64,000 nt of DNA from Brevundimonas sp. UBA4553 (GTDB taxonomy: Bacteria; Pseudomonadota; Alphaproteobacteria; Caulobacterales; Caulobacteraceae), in assembly GCF_002387245.1 (NCBI RefSeq), contig NZ_DGLD01000015.1:14325-78324 (forward strand), written 5' to 3'. The notes below the pieces were generated by a model, which saw nothing but the letters and a program-made list of their open reading frames with translations, was not told where the DNA came from and did not search any database. This document shows, piece after piece, positions 36,685 to 45,655 of this stretch (position 1 is the stretch's first letter; each line of letters begins with the position of its first letter). Made by a program: the position numbers and the translations under genes.

Positions 36685-39122
36685 GACATGGCCTCATCAA
36701 TCAGGGCGGCGTCCTCCAGCATCATGTCGGCGGCTGAAGTACCCGGCGCCCTTTCCTTGCCGATCTCCATCAGCAGCGGCACGGCGAACGGGGACAGGCG
36801 CGCCAGTCGCTCAACACGGATGCGGCCGGATATGCGTGCGAGCAACTCACCCAGACGCGCCACGTCGAGCAGGCCCCGCGCCGCGTCCTCACGCGCGCAG
36901 GACAGGAGGAGATGGCCGGGATCATGCCGACGCAGGGTGTCGTAGATCAGGTCGGCCGAGAAGGTGACCTGGCGGCTGTTCTTTTCATGGCCGGGCATAC
37001 GCCGCTCGATGAGGCCGGCGATCAGGGCGCATTCCTTGAAAGCGCGTTTCATCATGAAGCTTTCGTCCAGCCAGGCTTCCAGGTCGTCCCCCAGCATGTC
37101 CTGCTGGAACAGGGCGTCGAAATCGAGGCCGTCCATCGGTCGCATGGCCCAGACGCAGAGGGCGTAGTCATTCGCCAGATAACCGATCGGTCCCACCCCG
37201 GCGCGGTCGAGACGGCGCGTGACCAGCATGGCCAGCGTCGTATGCGCCAGTCGGCCCTCGAAGGGATAGCAGACCAGGAAATGCCGCTTGCCTCGGGTGA
37301 AGGTTTCTATCAGCAGGTCGTCTTCACCCGGCAGGCTGGAATGATCCTTCTGGGCGAAGAGCCACTCGCACACATCTCGCGGCAGGCGTGACCAGGCGGC
37401 CTCATCGCTCATCATTCGCCGCACCCGCTTCGCCAGATAGGTGGAGAGGGGAAACTTCGAACCGCCCCAACTGGGGACCTTCGGCTCGGTGTCGTTCGAG
37501 CGGGTGACGATCGCATCGGTCCCTTCGACGGCTTCAAAGCGCCAGACCTGGCCCGCGAAGAGGAAGCTGTCGCCGGGTGACAGTTGCTCGAAATACCATT
37601 CCTCGGCCTGGCCGAGCATGCGGCCCGAGCCACGGCGGCCGGGCAGGCGAATATTCAGGGTCTGGGCGGTGACGATCACGCCGACGTTCATGCGATGTCG
37701 TCGCGCCGTCTCCTCATTGCGGACCCTCCACAGGCCGTCCTGACCCCAGATCAACCGACGAAATCGGTCGTAGGTCTTCAGGGCGTAGCCGCCGGTCGAG
37801 ACAAAATCGACTACCTGTTCCCAGGCTTCCCACGAGAGGTCGGCGTAGGGCGCGGCGCGCGTGATTTCGGCGTATAGCGCCTCCAGATCGAAGGGTTCGG
37901 AACAGCCGCAACCCATGACATGCTGGGCCAGGACGTCGCGAGCTCCCGTGCGCGGCGGATCGCCGTCCAGGGCGTTCTCGGCCACGGCTTCCACGGCGGC
38001 CTGACATTCCAGCATCTCGAACCGGCTGGCGGGCACCAGGACGGCGCGGGACGACTCGTCGAGCCTGTGGTTGGCGCGGCCTATACGCTGAACCAACCTT
38101 GACGAACCTTTGGGCGCGGCCAACTGGATGACAAGATCCACGGCCCCCCAGTCGATGCCAAGATCCAGCGTCGAGGTGCAGACGACGGCCCGCAGTTCGC
38201 CCCGACCCATCATGGCCTCGACCCGGCGCCGTTGCTCGGCCGACAGGCTGCCATGGTGCAGAGCGATCGGCAGGTTGTCGTCATTCAGCCGCCAGAGTTC
38301 CTGAAAGGCGAACTCCGCCTGCCAGCGGGTGTTGACGAAGACCAGCGCCGTTCGGGCCGTCTTGATGGTCTCATAGACCTCGGCCATCGCATGCTGGGCC
38401 GTGTGACCGGCCCACGGGACGCGGTTTTCGGAGAGCAGCACTTCCAACTGCGGAGGCGCGCCGGCCCTGCCCAGAACGATGTCGTTCCCACGATCCGAAA
38501 GCCATCGCCGCACCCGCGCCGGGTCGTCCACTGTGGCCGATAGGCCGACGCAGCGAAGATTGGGAGAGAAGCTTCGAAGACGCGCCAGACCCAGGGACAG
38601 GAGGTCGCCTCGCTTCGAGCCGTGGATGGCGTGGATCTCGTCTATGACCACGCAGCGCAGGTTTTCGAAGTAATCGCGAGCGCCCTCCCAGGCACAGAAG
38701 AGGGCGAGTTGTTCGGGGGTGGTCAGCAGAATGTCGGGCGGAAGGTTCTTCTGGCGCTGCCGACGGGCCTGGCCTGTGTCGCCGGTTCGGGACTCGACAA
38801 CGATGGGCAGGCCCATCTCGCGCACCGGGGTCAGAAGATTTCGCTCGACGTCCACAGCCAGGGCCTTCAAGGGCGAAATATAGAGGGTGTGCAACGCCTT
38901 CGGGCCATTGCGAGGGCCGCGCTCCGCGAGGTCGATCAGACTGGGCAGAAAGCCCGCCAGCGTCTTGCCGCCACCGGTCGGAGCAACGAGGAGAACATCA
39001 ACCCCAGCCTTGGCTTTCTCGATCATCTCTCGCTGATGCGCGCGAACCGCCCAGCCGCGTTCGGCGAACCAGTCGCGGAAGCGCGGAGGGATCAGGTCAT
39101 GATCATGTTCGCGGATGTTCAA
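36681..39122 (-). CDS. Ligase-associated DEXH-box helicase (Lhr-like)
   Basis: An 813-residue superfamily-2 helicase. Motifs: Q/I region VRAHQREMIEKA, Walker A APTGGGKT at residues 47-54, LLTTPEQLALF, DEIH box (VIDEIHAIHG), SATVDDP, FVNTRWQAEFAF, VCTSTLDLGIDWG and QRIGRANHRLD. The long C-terminal half is the Lhr-type winged-helix and DUF domain set. This form is part of the ligase-associated cassette. The start given is TTG 39122, the furthest possible; no clear ribosome site supports it, so the true start may be later. Confidence 0.92.
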   Translation of the reverse strand: MNIREHDHDLIPPRFRDWFAERGWAVRAHQREMIEKAKAGVDVLLVAPTGGGKTLAGFLPSLIDLAERGPRNGPKALHTLYISPLKALAVDVERNLLTPVREMGLPIVVESRTGDTGQARRQRQKNLPPDILLTTPEQLALFCAWEGARDYFENLRCVVIDEIHAIHGSKRGDLLSLGLARLRSFSPNLRCVGLSATVDDPARVRRWLSDRGNDIVLGRAGAPPQLEVLLSENRVPWAGHTAQHAMAEVYETIKTARTALVFVNTRWQAEFAFQELWRLNDDNLPIALHHGSLSAEQRRRVEAMMGRGELRAVVCTSTLDLGIDWGAVDLVIQLAAPKGSSRLVQRIGRANHRLDESSRAVLVPASRFEMLECQAAVEAVAENALDGDPPRTGARDVLAQHVMGCGCSEPFDLEALYAEITRAAPYADLSWEAWEQVVDFVSTGGYALKTYDRFRRLIWGQDGLWRVRNEETARRHRMNVGVIVTAQTLNIRLPGRRGSGRMLGQAEEWYFEQLSPGDSFLFAGQVWRFEAVEGTDAIVTRSNDTEPKVPSWGGSKFPLSTYLAKRVRRMMSDEAAWSRLPRDVCEWLFAQKDHSSLPGEDDLLIETFTRGKRHFLVCYPFEGRLAHTTLAMLVTRRLDRAGVGPIGYLANDYALCVWAMRPMDGLDFDALFQQDMLGDDLEAWLDESFMMKRAFKECALIAGLIERRMPGHEKNSRQVTFSADLIYDTLRRHDPGHLLLSCAREDAARGLLDVARLGELLARISGRIRVERLARLSPFAVPLLMEIGKERAPGTSAADMMLEDAALIDEAMS

Positions 39123-39189
39123 GCAGGCGATCCAGAGGCGGGAATAGGGATATAGTGATGTTCTTGGTCTGTTTCACCTGGTCAATCCG

Positions 39190-40212
39190 CTAGGCGGCGG
39201 CGAGTAGTTTCGCGAGAGCTTTCTCGAAGCCCGCGGTCTCGGCGCCAGGCAGGGCGTCGGCCAATTCGCCGCTCGCGAAGAGGGTCAGCACGACGGGGTG
39301 AACATAGGAGGAGCGGCAGACGGCGAGGGTGTTCCCCAGGAGGCCAGCGACCGTTCTAAGGCAGACGGTGGTCTTGCGCTTGGCGTCCGTTGAAGAGTTT
39401 GGGGGCTCGGCGCCTTTGAGAAGGCGCGCCGCCGATACGGTGCCGGCCCAGGTGCGAAAATCCTTGGCGGAGAAGTCGTCACCCATCACGGCACGGATGT
39501 AGGCGTTCACGTCGTCCGAGGTGACCTGATGCACATCTCCCAGGGCGTCCGAATATTTGAACAGCGTCTGGCCGGGCAGGTCGCGCAGGGAGCGCGCGAC
39601 GGCCGCCAGGCGTCGGTCGCGGATGCTGACCTTATGATCGACGCCGCTCTTGCCGCGAAAAGAGAAGCGAAGCGCGACGCCATCGACGGTCAGGTGACGC
39701 TTGTGCAAGGTGGTCAGGCCATAGCTACGGTTCTGCCGGGCGTACTGGGCGTTGCCGACGCGGATGAGGGTCAACTCCAACAGGCGGACCGAGGCGGCGA
39801 GCACCTTTTCTCGACCGGCGCCGGGACGGGCAAGGTCGGCTTCCACCTTGCGCCGCAGACGGGGCAGGGCCTTGGCGAAGGCGGGCAGTCTGTCGAACTT
39901 GTTCGCTGATCGGACTGCATTCCAATCGGCATGATAACGATATTGCTTGCGGCCTCTGGCGTCTCGACCGGTCGCTTGGATATGACCCGCAGCATTGGGA
40001 CATATCCAGACCTCCGACCATGCCGGAGGAATCACCAGGCCACGGATACGAGCGATGTCGTCGGCCGCGCGCACAAGAACCCCGTCCGCATCGCGATAGC
40101 TGAAGCCGGCGCCAGAACGCCTGCGGCTGATCCCGGGCCGATCGTCCGACGACCAGACAAGGCCTGGGGGAAGAGGGCGATTGTCCACGGACGGCGCTTC
40201 GGGGTCGGACAA
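39190..40212 (-). CDS. Eukaryotic-type DNA topoisomerase IB
   Basis: A 340-residue topoisomerase IB of the bacterial/poxvirus type. It nicks one DNA strand through a tyrosine and relaxes supercoils. Visible: RDGVLVRAADDIARIRGLVIPPAW-type N-lobe (DADGVLVRAADDIARIRGL), QYRYHADWNAVRSANKFDRL, ELTLIRVGNAQYARQNRSYGLTTL, FSFRGKSGVDHKV, FSAKDFRTWAGTVSAA, and the catalytic Tyr303 in RSSYVHP. It starts at TTG 40212, 9 bases after GGAG. It lies between the ligase and the helicase of the repair cassette, on the same strand. Confidence 0.93.
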   Translation of the reverse strand: MSDPEAPSVDNRPLPPGLVWSSDDRPGISRRRSGAGFSYRDADGVLVRAADDIARIRGLVIPPAWSEVWICPNAAGHIQATGRDARGRKQYRYHADWNAVRSANKFDRLPAFAKALPRLRRKVEADLARPGAGREKVLAASVRLLELTLIRVGNAQYARQNRSYGLTTLHKRHLTVDGVALRFSFRGKSGVDHKVSIRDRRLAAVARSLRDLPGQTLFKYSDALGDVHQVTSDDVNAYIRAVMGDDFSAKDFRTWAGTVSAARLLKGAEPPNSSTDAKRKTTVCLRTVAGLLGNTLAVCRSSYVHPVVLTLFASGELADALPGAETAGFEKALAKLLAAA

Positions 40213-40342
40213 CCAGTCTTCTCCAATCTGACGTCAGACAAAGGTGATCGAGTGGATCGAGAGCCGCGGATGAAGCGTCGAAACGTTCCGGCGTTCGGCC
40301 CAGTTCCGCGACTTGGGCCGGTCAGCGTGGGGGGCGGTGCGC

Positions 40343-41947
40343 TCAATCCAGCATTCGCTCGAGCGTGGCCAACTCGTCCGCTTCCCTGGCTGGCTTGTCC
40401 CATCGGATGCGACTGATGCGGGGAAAGCGCATGGCGACGCCTGACTTGTGGCGCTTCGAGCGCTGAAGCCCCTCAAAGGCGACCTCCAGCACCAGTCCGA
40501 AGTCGCGCTCAGCCCGCACGGAGCGGACGGGCCCGAACCGTTCCACCGTGTGGTCGCGCACGAACTTGTCGAGTTGCTTCAGTTCCTCGTCGGTGAAGCC
40601 GAAATAGGCCTTGCCTACGGGCGTCAGGACATGGACCCCGTCCGCGTCCTCGGTCCAGACGCCAAAGGTATAGTCGGAATAGAAGCTGGACCGCTTGCCG
40701 TGGCCGCGTTGGGCGTACATCAACACCGCGTCGATCAGATGTGGATCGCGCTTCCATTTGAACCAAGGTCCCTTTGGCCGACCCGCTTCGTAGGCGCTGT
40801 CGAGCCGCTTCAGCATCAGGCCTTCGGCGGACTGCGCGTCGCCGTCGGGCGGCATGGCGCGCTGGGCGGCCAGATCATCCCAGTTGGTGAAAGGGACCAG
40901 CGGCGAGAGATCGATGCGATCCGACCCGACCGCCAGTACGAAGGTTTCAAGCCGTGCGCGACGCTCGGCGAAGGGGAGGGGGCGCAGGTCTTCACCATCG
41001 GCGGCGAGCAGGTCGTAGGCGCGAACCCCTGCCGGATGGCTGACCATCAGCTTGGCGTCCGCCGTCTTGCGGTTCAGCCTCTGTTGCAGGTCTCCGAAAG
41101 GCGCGACACGGCCTTCGCGTAGCACCAGAAGCTCGCCGTCGATGACGCCTTCGTAGTCCAGGCCGGCGACGACATCGGGAAAGGCGGCTGACACGTCTTC
41201 GCCGGTGCGACTGTAAAGGCGCTTAACGCCGCCTTCGCTGACGGCCTGGACGCGGATGCCGTCCCACTTCCATTCAGCAGCGTAGGTTTCGGGATCGAGC
41301 TTTGGCAGATCGGTCGCCTCGTCGATGGGCTGGGCCAACATGACGGGGCGAAAGCGGCCAAGCGCCATGGCCGAAGGGCGCTCGGTCTTGCCGTCCAGCC
41401 AGGCCAGGAGGTCGGCGTAGGGCGGGCTTTGCGCGTGCCAGACCTCCTGAATATCCGCGACCTCGACCCCGCCGAAATCGGCCGCGGCCTGCCAGGCAAG
41501 CCGCGCCGAGACGCCGACGCGTAGGCCCCCGGTCACCAGCTTCAGCAAGGCCCAACGTCCATCGGCGTCGAGCGCGTCGAGCCAGCCTTCCAGCAGGCCT
41601 TGCACTTCGCCCCGTTTGGCGATGCTGAGGGCGTCGATCACCTCGGACAGTTCTGGCTCGCGGTTGGCCCCGTGACGCGCTGGCCAGATCAGGGCGACGG
41701 TCTCAGCCAGATCGCCGACGTAGTCGTAGGAAAGGCGGAACAACTCGGGATCGACCCGCCCCTCGACCGCCTGGCGGATCATGGCGGGTTTGGCGGCGGT
41801 GAAGGACAGCGCGCCTGTCAGGGCGGCCAGCGCCCAGCCTCGATCAGGGTCGGGGGCGTCTGCCAGATAGTCCCGGATCAGCCGCAGTTTGGCGTTGCGC
41901 GATGCTGTGAAAGAGAGGCGATCCAGCAGGGCGGCGAAGGCACGCAT
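40343..41947 (-). CDS. ATP-dependent DNA ligase of the ligase-associated cassette
   Basis: A 534-residue ligase with an N-terminal helical DNA-binding domain, adenylation domain with nucleophile Lys227 in AAEWKWDGIR, GVIDGELLVLREG, and an OB fold ending RFPRISRIRWDKPAREAD. This layout is the cisplatin-resistance-type LigC relative found with the exonuclease, helicase and PdeM. Its ATG shares one base with the stop of the exonuclease gene (TGATG), showing translational coupling. Confidence 0.94.
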   Translation of the reverse strand: MRAFAALLDRLSFTASRNAKLRLIRDYLADAPDPDRGWALAALTGALSFTAAKPAMIRQAVEGRVDPELFRLSYDYVGDLAETVALIWPARHGANREPELSEVIDALSIAKRGEVQGLLEGWLDALDADGRWALLKLVTGGLRVGVSARLAWQAAADFGGVEVADIQEVWHAQSPPYADLLAWLDGKTERPSAMALGRFRPVMLAQPIDEATDLPKLDPETYAAEWKWDGIRVQAVSEGGVKRLYSRTGEDVSAAFPDVVAGLDYEGVIDGELLVLREGRVAPFGDLQQRLNRKTADAKLMVSHPAGVRAYDLLAADGEDLRPLPFAERRARLETFVLAVGSDRIDLSPLVPFTNWDDLAAQRAMPPDGDAQSAEGLMLKRLDSAYEAGRPKGPWFKWKRDPHLIDAVLMYAQRGHGKRSSFYSDYTFGVWTEDADGVHVLTPVGKAYFGFTDEELKQLDKFVRDHTVERFGPVRSVRAERDFGLVLEVAFEGLQRSKRHKSGVAMRFPRISRIRWDKPAREADELATLERMLD

Positions 41948-42966
41948 CAGTCGTCGTCCTCGTCTTCATAACCGACGAGGTGAAGGGCGCGGGCGCTAAG
42001 CCCATGCAGTTCCGCCCAGCGGCGCAGGGCGTCGTCACGACCGTGCGTGATCCAGATCTCCTGCGGCGACAGTTCGGTCAGCGTGGCGGTCAGTTCGTCC
42101 CAGTCGGCGTGGTCGGACAGGATGAGCGGCAGTTCGACGCCTCGCTGGCGCACACGCGCCCGCACGCTCATCCAGCCGGAAGCGAAGGCCGTCACAGGAT
42201 CGGGAAAACGACGGCTCCACCGGTCGGCGACGGCGGACGGCGGTGCGATGATGATGCGTCCCGCGAAATCAGCCTTCGAGCCTGTCGCCGGGGCCAACGG
42301 TCCCAGATCGACACCAAAGTGCTCATAGAGCCGGTTCAGCCTTTCCAGCGCGCCGTGGACGTAGATGGTCTCGTCATAGCCGGCTTCGCGTAGCAGTCGG
42401 ATCACCCGCTGCGCCTTGCCTAGCGCATAGGCGCCGACCAGATGCGCGCGCTCGGGAAACTGTTGGACCGAGCGCAACAAGCGCTCGATCTCCTGCGTGT
42501 CCGGGGGGTGACGGAACACGGGCAGGCCGAAGGTCGCCTCGGTGATGAAGACGTCGCTGGGCACGGGCTCGAAGCCCGCGCAGGTTGGATCGCGCCGTCG
42601 CTTGTAGTCGCCGGAAGCGGTGATCGTGAGGCCGCGTTGACGCACGGTGGCCTGTGCAGAGCCCAGGACGTGTCCGGCGGGGGCGAGGGAAACCTCTACG
42701 CCGCCGACCTTGACCCGCTCCCCATACTCCAGCGCTTGCGTGCGGCCGGCGAAGTCTGCGCCATAGCGCTCGCTCATGATGGCCAGGGTTTGTGGAGTGG
42801 CCAGCACTGCCCCATGGCCGGCGCGCGCGTGGTCGGCATGCCCATGCGTGATGACGGCCCGATCCACGGGACGCGGCGGATCGATGTAGAAGTCGCCCTC
42901 TGGACACCACAGGCCAGCGGGCGTCGGGCGAAGGACAGAAGCGGGGCCTTGATCGGGCAAGGACAT
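41947..42966 (-). CDS. Ligase-associated DNA exonuclease (metallo-beta-lactamase fold)
   Basis: A 339-residue nuclease of the metallo-beta-lactamase/beta-CASP superfamily. The start is ATG 42966, where the family begins (MSLPDQGPASVL, WCPEGDFYIDP); the frame is open much further upstream but that part overlaps another gene on the other strand. Metal ligands: HGHADH at residues 41-46, GHVLGSAQ, SGDYKRR and ILSDHADW. It is the first gene of the minus-strand repair cassette and is coupled to the ligase. Confidence 0.92.
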   Translation of the reverse strand: MSLPDQGPASVLRPTPAGLWCPEGDFYIDPPRPVDRAVITHGHADHARAGHGAVLATPQTLAIMSERYGADFAGRTQALEYGERVKVGGVEVSLAPAGHVLGSAQATVRQRGLTITASGDYKRRRDPTCAGFEPVPSDVFITEATFGLPVFRHPPDTQEIERLLRSVQQFPERAHLVGAYALGKAQRVIRLLREAGYDETIYVHGALERLNRLYEHFGVDLGPLAPATGSKADFAGRIIIAPPSAVADRWSRRFPDPVTAFASGWMSVRARVRQRGVELPLILSDHADWDELTATLTELSPQEIWITHGRDDALRRWAELHGLSARALHLVGYEDEDDD

Positions 42967-43128
42967 GCGCGTGGAGCCGCTCCTGGTGAAGGTTATCGAC
43001 GAACGCCGTTTCGGCCGCGGTCGGGATGGAAGAACGCGGTCGGTCCCCTCGCGTTGCAAGAGGCGAGGGTGGGAACGGGCCGTGGCGCGTCGACATTCAA
43101 AGGGCAGGCCAGCCGAATGAGGAAGACG

Positions 43129-44022
43129 ATGTCCGACCGCACCGCCATGCAGGACCCCCGCCACCAGTATCCGCGTCCGCCCTTTCCCCGTCAGCCGCAA
43201 GCCGAGCCGGGATTGGCTGCCCGGATGACGCCTCGACCCGATCATGGCGAAGATAGTTATGAAGGCCACGGCCGGCTGAAAGGACGCAAGGCCCTGATCA
43301 CCGGCGGGGACTCTGGCATCGGGCGGGCGACTGCGATCGCTTACGCTCGCGAAGGCGCGGATGTCGCTATCGGCTACCTGCCGTCGGAAGAGGCGGACGC
43401 GCAGGAGGTCGTCGCATTGATCAAGAAGGCGGGCGTCAGAGCATTGGCCCTGCCCGGAGATGTGCGCGACGAGGACTGGAACGCGACCATGGTGGCCCGC
43501 GTCCTCGAAAGCTTCGGCGGTCTGGACATTCTGGTGGTCAATGCCGGGCATCAGCAGTTCCGTCAAAACGTCTCGGAGGTCTCGACCGCTGACTTCGACG
43601 CGACGATGAAAACCAATCTCTACGCGCTGCACTGGCTGTGTCAGGCGGCGGCGCCTCATCTGCCCTCGGGCGCCGCGATCATCACCACGGCCTCCATTCA
43701 GGCCTACGAGCCGTCGGATATTCTGCTTGATTACGCCACGACCAAGGCCGGAATTGTCGCCTACACCAAGGCCTTGGCCAAGCAGATGATCGAGAAGGGC
43801 GTACGCGTGAACGCCGTCGCGCCAGGCCCATTCTGGACGGTGTTGCAGCCCAGCGGCGGGCAGCCGCAAGAGAAGGTCGAACAGTTCGGCGTCCACAGCG
43901 CCTTTGGTCGTCCCGGGCAACCGGTGGAGATCGCACCTGTCTATGTCCTGCTCGCCTCGCAGGAAGCGAGCTTTGTCACCGGCGAGGTTTGGGGCGTGAC
44001 GGGCGGCGCGGGGGTAGGCTGA
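43129..44022 (+). CDS. YghA/YhdF-type NAD(P)-dependent oxidoreductase (stress SDR)
   Basis: A 297-residue classical SDR with the family's extra N-terminal tail (PFPRQPQAEPGLAARMTPRPDHGEDSYEGHGRLKGRKALITGG). Marks: TGGDSGIGRATAIAYAREGAD, NAGHQQF, catalytic Ser in TTASIQAYEP, Tyr/Lys in LLDYATTKAGIVAYTKALA and NAVAPGPFWTVLQPS. The tail and GPFWTPLQPS-type motif identify the YghA/YhdF/glucose-and-ribitol-dehydrogenase-like branch, often stress induced. AGGA lies 6-10 bases before the ATG. It is divergent from the repair cassette (162 bases), with an inverted repeat CCCTCGC/GCGAGGG at 43046-43069 between them. Confidence 0.9.
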   Translation: MSDRTAMQDPRHQYPRPPFPRQPQAEPGLAARMTPRPDHGEDSYEGHGRLKGRKALITGGDSGIGRATAIAYAREGADVAIGYLPSEEADAQEVVALIKKAGVRALALPGDVRDEDWNATMVARVLESFGGLDILVVNAGHQQFRQNVSEVSTADFDATMKTNLYALHWLCQAAAPHLPSGAAIITTASIQAYEPSDILLDYATTKAGIVAYTKALAKQMIEKGVRVNAVAPGPFWTVLQPSGGQPQEKVEQFGVHSAFGRPGQPVEIAPVYVLLASQEASFVTGEVWGVTGGAGVG

Positions 44023-44025
44023 CGG

Positions 44026-44814
44026 TCAGACTTCAAATACGCGATAAGGCGTGTCGCTCAGCGTCCGTAGGACGGGCAGAGCGACATTATAGACGGGCAC
44101 GCCCCGTGCTGTGCGGCCTTCCGGCGCGCCTCTATGGGCGTGGCCGTGAACCACCAGCTTGACGTTCTCGTACCTGTCGACGACCTCGCCCAGACGAGAT
44201 GATCCCAGGAAGGGGTGGATCTCGGGCGGTTCGCCTACGACCGTATCGACCACGGGTGAATAGTGCAGCAGGACCACGCTGCGCTCCGTTCGCAGGGTGC
44301 GTATCGAGTTCTCGATCAGATTGGCGTCCTCGACCGCCTCTTGCACGAAACGTTTGATCGAAGCCTCTCCGAAGGGGCTGAGCATGTAGCGACCGAAGCC
44401 GCCTACAAAGCCCTTGCCGCCAGCGAAGCCGACGCCCTCGATCTCGTAGGATTCTCCCGTCAGCATCCGCACGCCAGCCTCGGACATCAGGCGCACCACC
44501 TCTTCAGGCTGGCCGCACTCATGCTCGTGATTGCCGAGGACGCCGACCATGGGGATGCGACAGGCGTGCAGATCTTCCAGGAGGTTGGCGACCTCCGCCG
44601 CCTTGCCGAAGTTGACCAGGTCGCCGCAGAGACAGAGCACGTCGGCGTCTTCATGTACGCGGTCGAACAGGTCGCGATAAACGCGGTGCGATGTTTCGCC
44701 GACGTGCAGGTCGCCGACGGCGGCGATGCGCAGCTTCTTTTTGGGGCCGGCCTCCATCCCCGGTTGCGGGGTCTGGCTGTCAGCGGTGGGTGGGGATTCA
44801 GGCGACGGGGTCAT
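44026..44814 (-). CDS. Calcineurin-like metallophosphoesterase
   Basis: A 262-residue phosphoesterase. Metal-site motifs: AAVGDLHVGET, LCLCGDLVNFG, GVLGNHEHECG, LLHYSPV and VVHGHAHRGAPEG. Those five match the calcineurin-like core. Residues 1-25 are a Pro/Ser-rich leader without a signal peptide, so it should be cytoplasmic. It overlaps the upstream nucleotidyltransferase-like gene by 17 bases and ends 3 bases from the convergent SDR gene. The substrate is unknown. Confidence 0.9.
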   Translation of the reverse strand: MTPSPESPPTADSQTPQPGMEAGPKKKLRIAAVGDLHVGETSHRVYRDLFDRVHEDADVLCLCGDLVNFGKAAEVANLLEDLHACRIPMVGVLGNHEHECGQPEEVVRLMSEAGVRMLTGESYEIEGVGFAGGKGFVGGFGRYMLSPFGEASIKRFVQEAVEDANLIENSIRTLRTERSVVLLHYSPVVDTVVGEPPEIHPFLGSSRLGEVVDRYENVKLVVHGHAHRGAPEGRTARGVPVYNVALPVLRTLSDTPYRVFEV

Positions 44815-45577
44815 GACGTTCCTCCAGGCCTTTGCCGACGACGTCGCCGAAGCCCCACTCGGTGATGTCGGCGATGTAGTCGCGCGGGCTGAACAGACGG
44901 CCGCGACAGACCTTCACGCGCGGCGCTGGCAGATCGACCTGGGCCTGCAGCCGTTCGAGAAGTTCGGTCATCAACCAGGCCGGCACGCGACCGCGCTCGG
45001 TGGGATAGGCGAAGCGAAAGTTGAGCAGGTGCGCCATCAGCACCTCCCAGTAGAGGTCCATTTGATCCAGCAACGATTTCCAGTCGATGGCGTCGGATTG
45101 TTTCAGGATGACGTGGTTCACGTCGGCACCGTCATAACGATAGCGGTCCTGGATGAAGACCTTGGACAGGATAAGGGCGGTCGGCGGAGTGATCGTAACC
45201 TCGTGGCCGTAAACCGTGATCCGGTCATCGCCGAACCAGCTGTCGGACACGGCGATCGTGCCGTTCGACATGGCGAAGATCACGTCGAAGAAATGCTTTT
45301 CGTCCTTCCAGACCTTGGCGATCCAGCGTTCGTCTTCGACATCGGTGCGATAGCCGCGCTGCTGGAAGAAGGCGAGAATCCGGGGGTAGTCGCCAGGCTT
45401 GCAGAAGACGTCCAGATCCTTGGTGGGACGCCGGATGCCCGTGTAGGCGGTCACCGCGTAGGTGCCGGACAGAAGGAAGGGCACGCCCGATTCCTTCAGC
45501 AACCGAAGGCTTTCCTCATAGAAGGCCATGGCCTCGGGCGGCGGTTCAAAGGCGGGCTCGGCGACGGTGTCGGACAT
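44798..45577 (-). CDS. Nucleotidyltransferase-fold protein
   Basis: A 259-residue protein with a nucleotidyltransferase pattern: FLLSGTYAVTAYTGIRRPTKDLDVF, in which a G-S/G-T helix start is followed by the paired acidic residues DLD, and a third acid in FFDVIFAMSNG. Family members include uncharacterised NTases related to aminoglycoside nucleotidyltransferases and HEPN/MNT toxins, but the C-terminal part (LFSPRDYIADITEWGFG) is not one I recognise. It is coupled to the metallophosphoesterase behind it, which could reverse or complement its nucleotidyl transfer. Confidence 0.7.
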   Translation of the reverse strand: MSDTVAEPAFEPPPEAMAFYEESLRLLKESGVPFLLSGTYAVTAYTGIRRPTKDLDVFCKPGDYPRILAFFQQRGYRTDVEDERWIAKVWKDEKHFFDVIFAMSNGTIAVSDSWFGDDRITVYGHEVTITPPTALILSKVFIQDRYRYDGADVNHVILKQSDAIDWKSLLDQMDLYWEVLMAHLLNFRFAYPTERGRVPAWLMTELLERLQAQVDLPAPRVKVCRGRLFSPRDYIADITEWGFGDVVGKGLEERHDPVA

Positions 45578-45655
45578 GGCGTGATGTTTTCCTGCAAGGG
45601 CAGGGAAACGGGGCCGTGACGACGAGGGTTCCGCCGCTAGTGAAGGATCAGGGCT

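Noticed and set aside
43046..43069. Inverted repeat CCCTCGC/GCGAGGG considered as a terminator.
   Set aside because: It lies between two divergent starts where no transcript ends; it could be an operator but there is nothing further to support it.
42967..43920. A long N-terminal extension of the exonuclease frame.
   Set aside because: It overlaps the SDR gene on the other strand and lacks any conserved sequence before the MSLPDQG start.
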